Of a stretch of DNA of 64,000 nucleotides, positions 56,356 through 64,000 are shown piece after piece. The translations under genes and the position numbers were made by a program. The DNA is taken from NCBI GenBank assembly GCA_963716525.1, contig OY970315.1:434001-498000 (forward strand), given 5' to 3'. The notes beneath the pieces were generated by a model that was given only the letters and a program-made list of their open reading frames with translations, had not been told where the DNA came from and did not search any database. This stretch comes from JBBREP01 sp963716525 (GTDB lineage: Bacteria; Actinomycetota; Acidimicrobiia; IMCC26256; PALSA-610). Positions within the stretch are counted from its first letter, which is position 1; each line of letters opens with the position of its first letter.

Positions 56356-58953
56356 TCACTCGTGCGCGATCGCCGCGAGCACGTTCATCTTCGCGGCCCG
56401 GCGCGCCGGGAAGTATGCCGAGATCGTGCCGGCAACGATCGCCAGCACGACGTACGCGAAGAGCTGCGTGCCTGGTATGGCAACCGACGTGACCACGGCC
56501 GACGGCAGCGCGCCGGCGACGAGGACACCGAGCACGATCCCGAGCACGATCCCGAGCAGGGCACCGAACACCGCGACGAGCACCGACTCCCAGCGCACCA
56601 TCGACTTCGTCTGCGTGCGCTGCATGCCGACCGCGCGCATGAGGCCCAGCTCGCGCGTGCGCTCGAACACCGACAACGCGAGCGTGTTGGCGATGCCGAT
56701 GAGCGCGATGACAACCGCGAGGAACAGCAACGCGTTGATGATGGCCAGGAACTGGTTGACCTGGTTCTCCTGCGTGTGCTGGAACTCCTCGCGGTCCTGC
56801 ACGGTGATAGCCGGGTCGGCGCGGTCGAGGAAATGCTGCACCGCGTGCTTCACGGTCTGCACCGAGGCGCCGGGCGCGACACGGGCACCCGCGAACTGGT
56901 CGAAGCTGGCGCCGGTGAAGTTCTGCTTGTAGGTCGACAGGTCGAGCAGGTAGTTGCCCACGATGCTGGCGTCGCCGTACACCCCCGCGACGGTGAGCGT
57001 GCGGCGCTCACCCGACGGGAACTGCACCGGCATCGTGGAGCCCACGTGGAGATGGTGCTCGTTGGACACGTCGCTGTACACGAACACGGTGTCGAGTCCG
57101 AGCTTCGACCACGAGCCCGACTTCAGGTTGACGTCGACGAGCTTGTCGGCGGTGCCGTGGTTGACGAACGTCGCGCTCTTCGTGCTGCTGGCGTACTTGA
57201 AGCCCGCAATCCGGAAGCCGCTGACGTCGCGAACCCCAGGAACCTTGGCGATGCCGGCCGTGACCGACGCCGGCATCCCCTGGAACGACGAGATGTCCTG
57301 GATGAACAGGTCGGCCCGAATCGCGCTGTGCAGCTGATCGCGCAGCGTCTGCTTGATCGAGGCGCCGAGCACGGACCCGACGGTCACGAACGCGAGCCCG
57401 ATCATCAGCGCGGCGGCGGCAGCCGACGTGCGCCGCGGTGTGCGGATTACGTTGTCGCGGGCGAGCTGTCCGATGATGCGCTGCCGCGCGTGGTGGAACA
57501 CGAACGCGAACGGCCACGAGACGATCCGTGCGACCGGCCGCAACACCGCGCTCACCACAACGAGCACCGGCCGCACGACGAGCCGTGCCAGCCCCGCGAC
57601 GCCGACGAACAGCACCGCCGCGCCGGCGCCCGCGAGCACGAGCCACTGCGCGGTGTGGCCCGGGCGCACGAACAGGCCGATCACGAGCGCGCCGGCCCCG
57701 GCGACGAGCAGCACCGCAGGGATCACGAGCCGCCACGAGCCGCGGTCGACGCTGAACGTCCGCTCCGCCGACATCGCGGCGACCGGGGGGATGCGGCCAG
57801 CGCGGAACGCGGGCGTGAGCGCGGCGACGAGCGTCACGACGATCCCGACGAGCAACCCCCACACGACCGGCGTGGCGGTGAACACGAAGGCGCCCGGCAA
57901 GCCGCCGCCGAGCGCCGAGATCAGCGCCTTGATGCCGAGCGCGATCAGCACGCCCGCGCCGATTCCGACCACCGACGCGACCACGCCGACCACGAGCGCC
58001 TCGATGATCATGAGCGCCCGCACCTGCCGGGTGGAGCTGCCGAGCGCACGCAACAGCCCGAGCTCACGCAGGCGCTGGGTCGCGAGGATCGAGAACGTGT
58101 TGTTGATGATGAAGCCGCTGACGAACAGCGCGATGAGCGCGAAGGCAAGCAACCCGGTGGCGATCGCGTCGATGAAGCCGAACTGCTTCTTCGCCTCCTT
58201 GTTCAGCGTGGCGTTGTCGATCGCCTCGTAGCCCTTCGGCAGCACGCGGTTGATGCGCGCGACCAACTCCTCGCCCGATACGCCGGGCACCGCGCGCGCG
58301 TCGATTGCCTGGTAGAAGCCGTGCAGGCCGAGGAGCTGCGACGCGACCGCCGGATCGAAGCCCACGAGGTACGCGCCCGCGAGGCTGTTCGACGTGCCGA
58401 ACTTGAACGTGCCGACGAGACGGGGCGAGCGGGTGCCGGTGGGCAGCACGATGCGCATCGTGTCGCCGATCTTGTAACCGGTCTTGTTGGCGGCGTGCAC
58501 GTCGATCGCGACCTCGCCGTCGCCGTGGGGGCGGCGGCCCGCGTCGAGATGCAAGCTCGTGAGCTTCGGATCGTCGATCCACCCGAGGCCCAATGTGGGC
58601 GGCCCGCCTGGTGTCTTCGCCTCGCCGTCCTTGCCGATGATCGTCACCGGGATCGTGCCGATCGTGCCGGCCGCAGCCGCGACCCCCGGTACCTGCTGTA
58701 CCGCCGGGAGCAGCGACGGCGGCACCGGGTTGCGGGCGGTCGCGTCCCCGAAGCTCAGCTTCGTGCGCACCTGCGCATCGATGCCGTGGTTCGCTTCGGT
58801 GACGAGGTCGGAGAAGGCCTTGTTCAGGCTGTCGCGCAGCATGAAGCTGCCGCTGACGAAGGCGACGCCGAGCACCACGGCGATCGCCGTGAGCGCCAGC
58901 CGCCATTTGTTCGCCATGAGGCCGCGTCGGGCCAAAGTGCCGGTGACCGCCAT
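56356..58953 (-). CDS. FtsX-like ABC transporter permease (MacB type)
   Basis: 865 residues, two FtsX-like units. N-terminal helix (LALTAIAVVLGVAFVSGSFM), a periplasmic-type domain (about 45-270), three helices, a middle pair of helices, then a second extracytoplasmic domain and three helices. The motif ERTRELGLMRAVGMQRTQTK and its first-half counterpart ATQRLRELGLLRALGSSTRQ are the coupling helices. No ATPase gene lies next to it in the window. Its role may be in mechanotransmission or lipoprotein or antibiotic export. Confidence 0.88.
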   Translation of the reverse strand: MAVTGTLARRGLMANKWRLALTAIAVVLGVAFVSGSFMLRDSLNKAFSDLVTEANHGIDAQVRTKLSFGDATARNPVPPSLLPAVQQVPGVAAAAGTIGTIPVTIIGKDGEAKTPGGPPTLGLGWIDDPKLTSLHLDAGRRPHGDGEVAIDVHAANKTGYKIGDTMRIVLPTGTRSPRLVGTFKFGTSNSLAGAYLVGFDPAVASQLLGLHGFYQAIDARAVPGVSGEELVARINRVLPKGYEAIDNATLNKEAKKQFGFIDAIATGLLAFALIALFVSGFIINNTFSILATQRLRELGLLRALGSSTRQVRALMIIEALVVGVVASVVGIGAGVLIALGIKALISALGGGLPGAFVFTATPVVWGLLVGIVVTLVAALTPAFRAGRIPPVAAMSAERTFSVDRGSWRLVIPAVLLVAGAGALVIGLFVRPGHTAQWLVLAGAGAAVLFVGVAGLARLVVRPVLVVVSAVLRPVARIVSWPFAFVFHHARQRIIGQLARDNVIRTPRRTSAAAAALMIGLAFVTVGSVLGASIKQTLRDQLHSAIRADLFIQDISSFQGMPASVTAGIAKVPGVRDVSGFRIAGFKYASSTKSATFVNHGTADKLVDVNLKSGSWSKLGLDTVFVYSDVSNEHHLHVGSTMPVQFPSGERRTLTVAGVYGDASIVGNYLLDLSTYKQNFTGASFDQFAGARVAPGASVQTVKHAVQHFLDRADPAITVQDREEFQHTQENQVNQFLAIINALLFLAVVIALIGIANTLALSVFERTRELGLMRAVGMQRTQTKSMVRWESVLVAVFGALLGIVLGIVLGVLVAGALPSAVVTSVAIPGTQLFAYVVLAIVAGTISAYFPARRAAKMNVLAAIAHE

Positions 58954-59010
58954 TGCCGGCCAGCTTCGCGCGCCCGTCGCCGCAGCCGGAAACAGTTGTG
59001 CAGGTGTTGG

Positions 59011-59796
59011 TCAGGTGGTCACGATCACGTTGTCCACGACGGTGCCGCAGGTGCGGCTGGGTCCACTGCCCGTGAACGTGAGGAGCTGCGAGGTGCTGCG
59101 CGCCGTGAACGAGGTGGTGGCCGTCTGGAAGCCGTTGCGCACCGTGTTGCTCACCGGCATCGCGGTGTCGAGCTCGCTGATCTGCACCCGCAGGCCCGCC
59201 GCCGGCGCGCACGGGTCGAGGGCGTAGTCGAAGCGCAACGTGTACGTGTTCCCGGCAACGAGGCCACTGATCGCGCGCCGGATCGCGCCGTGCGTGCCAC
59301 CCGGTAGCTCGACCGATTGCGAGCCGCCGACCGGGAGGTTCCAGCGCGACGTGGACACGACCTCGACGCTGCCGCTGGTCACCGTCCACGCGCCGAGCGG
59401 GGCGGGGGCCGCGACGTGAGCCGAGCGTCCGGCGGACACGGCCGTCACCGACGGTGGCTCGAAGCCGTCGCTCAAGAGCTGCGTGGCGCACACGCCGGCC
59501 GAGAGCAGCGTGTAGCTGTGGCCGTCGGTGATCACGTCGTGGAGCAACGACGGCGCGGCCAGCTGGCCGTCGCGCACCAGCGTGACCTCGTCGGTATAGG
59601 CACCGTGACCCGCGTAGAACGCGGCTTCGGCGTGGCGCACGGTCTGCTCGTCGCGCGCGCAGGTGGTGGATGGGTGCGTGGTGCGCACACCATGCACCGC
59701 GTACACGACGAGACCGGCGAGGACGCCCACGAACGCGACCACCACGACCACCTCGACGAACGTCATCCCGCCCGCCTGGCGCCGCACATCCCGCAT
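59011..59796 (-). CDS. Type IV pilin-like protein with galactose-binding-like C-terminal domain
   Basis: 261 residues. The leader MRDVRRQAGG is followed by MTFVEVVVVVAFVGVLAGLV, a prepilin cleavage site (Gly before Met-Thr-Phe-Val-Glu, with Glu5) and helix. A short pilin-like middle (about 44-105) follows. The C-terminal part (about 110-261) has WTVTSGSVEVVS, SVELPGGTHGAI and LVAGNTYTLRFDYALDP, like DUF642 or other galactose-binding jelly rolls. That suggests a minor pilin carrying a sugar-binding head. No other pilus genes are seen nearby. Confidence 0.7.
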   Translation of the reverse strand: MRDVRRQAGGMTFVEVVVVVAFVGVLAGLVVYAVHGVRTTHPSTTCARDEQTVRHAEAAFYAGHGAYTDEVTLVRDGQLAAPSLLHDVITDGHSYTLLSAGVCATQLLSDGFEPPSVTAVSAGRSAHVAAPAPLGAWTVTSGSVEVVSTSRWNLPVGGSQSVELPGGTHGAIRRAISGLVAGNTYTLRFDYALDPCAPAAGLRVQISELDTAMPVSNTVRNGFQTATTSFTARSTSQLLTFTGSGPSRTCGTVVDNVIVTT

Positions 59797-59843
59797 GCCT
59801 GCTGCATCGGTCGATCGCGACGCAGCCGGATGATCCGGACGGC

Positions 59844-60524
59844 CTAGTGCCGTGGGGAGCCGGTGACGGCGGCGACGCGGTCGTCGTGGAGCGCCCGCTC
59901 GTAGCCGTCGTCGAGCGGCTCGAGCGGGCCCGCGATCCAGCTCAGCACCCGGTCGGCGAGGCTCGGGTTGCGCACGAGCACCGGCCCGTGCAGGTACGTG
60001 CCGACGAGCCGGTCGCCGAGCACGCCTTCGGCGCGCCCGTCGGCGTGCCGGCCGAGGGGCTGCACACCCGCCCCCGGCGTGGTGACGCCCTGGTGGTTCT
60101 CGAAGCCGGTGATCGCACCGAGCAGCGCGTCGCCGGCCTCGATCACGACCTCGCCGACGCAGCGCCGCGGGCCGGGCTCGGTGCTCGCGTCATAGAAGCC
60201 GAGCCCGTCGCGGACCACACCCTCGAGCACGAGGCGCGTGCCGAGCAGTTGCAGCCCCGCGCACACGCCGACGACGGCCGCGCCGCGCTCCCATGCGGCG
60301 CGCAGCGGCGAACGCTCGAGCCGGTCGATCGCCACCACCTCGGCATGGTCCTCGCCGCCGCCGAGCAAGTAGCAGTCGAGGGACGCGGGAACGGGGTCGT
60401 CGGGCGCGACCTCCACGATCCGCGCCGCGATGCCCCGCCGCCCCAACCGCGAGCGCAGCACGAGCGCATTGCCCCGGTCGCCGTAGGTACCGAGCAGCTC
60501 CGGGAACAGCAGCCCGATCGTGAC
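59844..60524 (-). CDS. gatD: Lipid II isoglutaminyl synthase glutamine amidotransferase subunit
   Basis: About 226 residues. Class I GATase: VTIGLLFPELLGTYGDRGNA opens it, the nucleophile is Cys in AAVVGVCAGLQLLG, and the His is in GTYLHGPVLVRNPSLAD; ITGFENHQGVTT is typical of the CobB/CobQ-like GatD group. It supplies ammonia to MurT to amidate D-Glu of lipid II. No start codon is seen at the expected place (GTC instead), and the frame is open into murT. It may be fused to MurT or an adjacent error may hide the start. Confidence 0.85.
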   Translation of the reverse strand, partial: VTIGLLFPELLGTYGDRGNALVLRSRLGRRGIAARIVEVAPDDPVPASLDCYLLGGGEDHAEVVAIDRLERSPLRAAWERGAAVVGVCAGLQLLGTRLVLEGVVRDGLGFYDASTEPGPRRCVGEVVIEAGDALLGAITGFENHQGVTTPGAGVQPLGRHADGRAEGVLGDRLVGTYLHGPVLVRNPSLADRVLSWIAGPLEPLDDGYERALHDDRVAAVTGSPRH

Positions 60525-61905
60525 CTCCGAATCACGCGCCGCCCGGCGCGAGGCCGCGCGCGCACCGGGCCGCCGGGCGGCGGCGTCCGGAGTGGCAGCC
60601 GAGCCGGCCGGGCGCTGCTCGCCCGTGCGGCGGGCACCGCGGGCACGACGGGCATGGTGCGCGCGGCGCGCGGTCTCGTAGAACGATGTGTAGGACGCGG
60701 CGAGCACCACAGGGTGGTCGGCGCCGATCGCGCGCCCGGCGCACCGCGGATCGCGCTCGACCGCGACCACCTCGGCACCGGCCACGTAGAGCCGGGCGGC
60801 CACGTCGAACGCCCTCGTCCCCGCGGCCGCGACCGTGCGGCCCGCGAACGCCTCGAACGGCACGTCCCAGAGGAACGACGGATCGGTGCCGTCCGCGGTG
60901 CGGTCGTTCTGCGCGATCACCACAGCGGCGTCCGCCGGCCGCCCCGCCAGCTCGGCCACCAGCGCGGTCCAGCCGGCCGGGTTCTTCACCAGCACCGCTT
61001 CGGCGTCCCGACCGTCGCCGAGCGCGACGTGCGCCGGACGGTTCGCGACCTCGCGCACCGTCGCCATCGCCGCGAGCGCAGCCTGCAGATCGAGGCCGAG
61101 CGCGCCGGCCGCAGTGAGCGCGAGTGCCACATTGGCGTGCTGCCACGCGCCGCGCAGACCGAGCGCCACCTCGAGCGTCGTGTCGCCGACCCTCACGACG
61201 TTGCCGCGCTGCACCGTCACAGGCGTGCCGGCTTGCGCCCGGTCGCAGCTCGGGCAGCGCCACACGTCGTCTCGCCGTTCGAGCAGGTGCGCGCACGCCG
61301 GGCACGACGACGAGTCGAGACGCGGCGGGCGCGTCGATGTCGACCCAGCGGACGTCGTCCACTCCTTCGACACTCCACGCGACGTTGGGATCGTCGGCCA
61401 CCGCCACCACCGTTGCCCGCGTGCCCGCGAGCGCGGACTGCCACCGGGCCGCGAGCCCCCGCACCTCGTGGTAGCGATCGAGCTGGTCGCGGCTCAGCTC
61501 TCCGAGCACGACCACCGCGGGGTCGAGGTCGCGCACGGCCTGCACGAGCGCACCCTCGTCGGTCTCGAGCACGGCATCGGTTGCGTCGGGCGCGGCGGCG
61601 AGCGCCTCGACGAGGCCGGGCATGAGGTTCGCGCCGCTCGCGTTGTGAGCGACGACCCGGCCGGTACTCCGCAACGCCGCGGCCAGCATCGCGGTGGTGC
61701 TCGTCTTGCCGTTCGTGGCCGACACGAGCACGATCCGGCGGCCCTTCGCAAGGTCGCGACCGATCGCCGGTGCCAGGCGCAGCATCACCCGGCCGGCGAT
61801 CTGCACGCCGTCACCGCGCCTCGTCGCCGCGGCGAGACGGCCGGCACCGAGCCCGAGGGTCCGCGCGAGGGCGGTGCGCACCCGCGCACGCGTGGGCGCG
61901 AGCAC
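60525..61905 (-). CDS. murT: MurT ligase subunit of lipid II isoglutaminyl synthase, frame break
   Basis: Mur-ligase fold, about 455 residues. ATP-binding VLVSATNGKTSTTAMLAAAL and DAVLETDEGALVQAV lie in one frame. From about 61320 the frame changes to DSSSCPACAHLLERRDDVWR with a second CPSC, the Cys4 zinc ribbon specific to MurT, and then a DUF1727 C-terminal domain (VVIAQNDRTADGTDPSFLWD). The likely start is GTG at 61905, one base after the enoyl-CoA hydratase stop. The frame then continues through an Arg/Ala-rich linker into gatD; in the first frame a stop at 60532-60534 lies where a separate murT would end. Confidence 0.83.
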
Positions 61906-61906
61906 G

Positions 61907-62767
61907 TCAGCGCACGCGCGGCGTGATCCGGCCGCCACTGGCGAAGGTCTTCTGCCCCTCGCGCAGCGAGTCGGGATCGCTTCCCACGCTGATCAGCACC
62001 TTGCCGAAGTCGAGCGCGTTCTTGCGCGACGCGTCGCGCGCCATCCAGAGCGCCCGCACGGTGCCCTGCACCGCTACGGGCGGCTGTGCCGCGATCGTGG
62101 TGGCGACGCGGGCCGCGGCCTCGGCCAGCTCGGTGTCGGGCACGACCTCGGTGACGAGACCGATCTCGTAGGCGCGGCGGGCCGACACCCGCTCGTGCGC
62201 GCCCATGAGCGCGATGCGCATGATCTCGTGGAAGGGAGTCTTCTGCAGCATGTGCATGGACTCGAAGCACGCGGTCATGCCGTAGGTGACGTGCGGGTCG
62301 AAGAATGTCGCCGACTCCGACGCGATGATGAACTCCACCTCACCGAGCATGTAGAACGCGCCGCCGCACGCCATGCCGTTCACAGCGGCGATCACCGGCT
62401 TCCAGAGATCGTTCGACTTCGGCCCGATGTTCTCCCCCGGGTCGTCGAAATGCCATGGCGTCGCGCTCGTACCCGATCCGACGGGCACCGCCGCCTTCCC
62501 CGCGGCGTCGGCGTCCTCGACCCAGTGCCCCATCGCCTCCTGCCGGTCGATGCCGGTGCAGAACGCCTTGGGACCCGCGCCGGTGAGCACGAGGCAGCGC
62601 ACGTCGTCGTTGTGTCGCGCCGAGCGCCACACCGACTTCAGCTCCTGCTGCATGCGGTAGTTGAAGGCGTTGTGCACCTCGGGACGGTGCATCGTGACGA
62701 ACGCGACGCCGGCGCGCTCCTCGTAGCGAACGGTCTCGAATGCGTCGAACGGGATCTCCTCGAACAT
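61907..62767 (-). CDS. Enoyl-CoA hydratase/isomerase family protein
   Basis: 286 residues. Crotonase fold: VAFVTMHRPEVHNAFNYRMQ, CLVLTGAGPKAFCTGIDRQE and PVIAAVNGMACGGAFYMLGE form the oxyanion hole; IIASESATFFDPHVTYGMTA follows. The first catalytic Glu position is not clearly kept (Ser/Ala-rich), so isomerase or another CoA reaction is possible. An insertion of about 25 residues (GSGTSATPWHFDDPGENIG) precedes the active-site helix. The ATG at 62767 is close to the glycosyltransferase gene end. Confidence 0.82.
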   Translation of the reverse strand: MFEEIPFDAFETVRYEERAGVAFVTMHRPEVHNAFNYRMQQELKSVWRSARHNDDVRCLVLTGAGPKAFCTGIDRQEAMGHWVEDADAAGKAAVPVGSGTSATPWHFDDPGENIGPKSNDLWKPVIAAVNGMACGGAFYMLGEVEFIIASESATFFDPHVTYGMTACFESMHMLQKTPFHEIMRIALMGAHERVSARRAYEIGLVTEVVPDTELAEAAARVATTIAAQPPVAVQGTVRALWMARDASRKNALDFGKVLISVGSDPDSLREGQKTFASGGRITPRVR

Positions 62768-62835
62768 GTTCGAGGATCGTATGGGGACACCGCGAGGCGG
62801 GGCGATCTGCGCCGCGAGGCCGCCGGCCGGCCGGC

Positions 62836-64000
62836 TCAGCGCGCGGTGGTCTCGCGGGTGTCGCCCACGTCGTGCCGGCGCGGCACGAGCGACGGCGACG
62901 GCGACGGCTCGACGATCGCCGGGCGGTCCAGATAGTCGTCGAGCACGACCACGCGCTGGCGTCGGACAGCGTCGCGACGCTCCCGGACGAGCCAGATCAG
63001 GTATGCACTCGTGGCCGCGAACAGCAGCACGTTGACCCACACGGTAGGCATGGTGCCCTGGCGGCCGAAGGGGTGCACGAACGGATTGACGAGCGACCCG
63101 ATCGCGGTGAACAGGCCGAGCAGCCAGAGATGCGGACGCCGCCGTGTGGTCACGTAGAGCACGGCGAGGAACGGCACGACCCATACCAGATACTGCTCGT
63201 TCACGACCTTGCTGAACACGATGAACGCGCAGAAGGCCGCGCAGCAGTATTCCGGCAGTTCCAGCATCGTCAGGGCCACGAGCGACACGAAGAAGCCGAG
63301 CAGCACGAACGTGCCGATGGCCCGGGTCATGTCCTTGCCCCACATCTCGCTGAGCGGCAACAGCCATGAAAGGTTCGTGGGCGTCTTGTTCGCGTCGTAG
63401 AGCAGCACCGACTTCACGACGGCGACGGGGCTGAGGAGGATGAGCGGCAACGACACGACGACCGTGGCGGCGACCGTGCCCCAGAACATGCGCGCCCGCT
63501 CGCGACCGTTGCGCAGGAACCACGGCAGCAGGAACGCGGGGAAGGTCTTGGCGGCCACCGCGAGCCCGAGGTAGATGGGCGAGCGCGACCGGCGCCCGTC
63601 GGCGCGCAGCACCGGCGGGCCTGCGAGCAGCGCCGCGAGCAACAACGCGAGGCACAGGCTGTCGAAGCGCCCGTAGAACGCGCCGTTGTAGAGCACGAGC
63701 GGGTTCAGCCACCACAGCGCGACGGCGAGCACCTCGTCGCGTTGCGACACGCCACGAGCGCGGCACCACCGCACGATGGCCCACACCACGCCGGCGTCGC
63801 CCGCGAGCACTGGGAGCTTGCCGAAGATCGTGAACGGCACTGACGTGACCGTCGCGAGGAAGCGGAACGGCAGCTCGATGTAGGCGAACAGCGGCAGGTA
63901 GCCGTACGGCCCACCGGGAAGGTGCGCGGGCGGATGCGCGTAGAAGTTGTTGCCGTGCAACAACGCGTTCGACACGAGGTTCCAGACGACGAAGTCCTGG
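62836..64000 (-). CDS. GT-C type membrane glycosyltransferase (DUF2029/GT87-like), partial
   Basis: The gene enters from the right edge, so its N-terminus is missing; about 388 residues are visible. Around ten membrane helices, with HGNNFYAHPPAHLPGGPYGY in the first external loop and SVLLYDANKTPTNLSWLLPL later, resemble polyprenol-phosphate mannosyl/arabinosyl transferases of GT87. It ends in a charged cytoplasmic tail. The first catalytic Asp may lie in QDFVVWN at the very edge of the window. Confidence 0.75.
   Translation of the reverse strand, partial: QDFVVWNLVSNALLHGNNFYAHPPAHLPGGPYGYLPLFAYIELPFRFLATVTSVPFTIFGKLPVLAGDAGVVWAIVRWCRARGVSQRDEVLAVALWWLNPLVLYNGAFYGRFDSLCLALLLAALLAGPPVLRADGRRSRSPIYLGLAVAAKTFPAFLLPWFLRNGRERARMFWGTVAATVVVSLPLILLSPVAVVKSVLLYDANKTPTNLSWLLPLSEMWGKDMTRAIGTFVLLGFFVSLVALTMLELPEYCCAAFCAFIVFSKVVNEQYLVWVVPFLAVLYVTTRRRPHLWLLGLFTAIGSLVNPFVHPFGRQGTMPTVWVNVLLFAATSAYLIWLVRERRDAVRRQRVVVLDDYLDRPAIVEPSPSPSLVPRRHDVGDTRETTAR

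Overview
The window is GC-rich DNA from a high-GC Gram-positive bacterium, most likely an actinomycete relative. The main support is gene order. Read on the minus strand from about 45 kb down to 4.6 kb, it carries argS-lysA-hom-thrC, rho-rpmE, prfA-prmC, rpiB-glyA, wecA and then the complete F1Fo ATP synthase operon (atpZ-like, I-B-E-F-H-A-G-D-C). This is the classic actinobacterial housekeeping string, broken up by inserted genes. MurT/GatD, LLM flavoenzymes, a class II fructose bisphosphatase (GlpX) and many GTG/TTG or apparently leaderless starts fit. A placement in or near Acidimicrobiia is inference only.

Layout. 0-1.6 kb: MmcQ-like fragment, methyltransferase, SDR. 1.7-4.6 kb: glpX and a glycoside hydrolase, convergent. 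4.6-15.4 kb: atp operon, wecA, glyA, rpiB. 15.5-24.3 kb: surface-polysaccharide island (cupredoxin, four glycosyltransferase-type genes, O-antigen ligase/polymerase, Wzz-BY-kinase, initiating sugar transferase). 24.3-28.6 kb: a pair of RecB/Cas4-like proteins (one apparently catalytically dead), thiolase-like protein, DUF983, methyltransferase. 28.6-35.8 kb: prmC (broken), prfA, LLM oxidoreductase, ferritin-like protein, rpmE, rho. 36.1-39.3 kb: large secreted beta-helix/Calx-beta protein where homoserine kinase would be expected. 39.4-45.2 kb: thrC, hom, lysA, argS. 45.5-54.7 kb: diguanylate cyclase, glycosyltransferase, ClC channel, UspA, tRNA-Arg, ABC exporter, VapBC, NhaA. 54.7-64 kb: CopD-like protein, acyltransferase, FtsX-type permease, pilin-like protein, gatD/murT, enoyl-CoA hydratase, membrane glycosyltransferase.

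The most unusual content is repetitive. A 46-bp hairpin element occurs twice in opposite orientation. One copy interrupts prmC, and removing exactly those 46 bp restores the prmC frame. A separate family of 42-45-bp GC-rich repeats is tandemly amplified, in frame, inside atpG and at the end of a ferritin-like gene, with single copies elsewhere. There are also a 62-bp tandem duplication, a 15-bp repeat coding for Phe-Asn-Arg-Val units, 12-bp repeats at hom, and a 44-bp hairpin ending a P-loop gene remnant.

About a dozen otherwise well-conserved genes (including rho, prfA and argS) carry a single 1-2-base frame break. Because essential genes are affected, most of these are probably sequencing or assembly errors; this should be settled before any gene is called dead. 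Frameshifted genes are given here with their reconstructed full extents.
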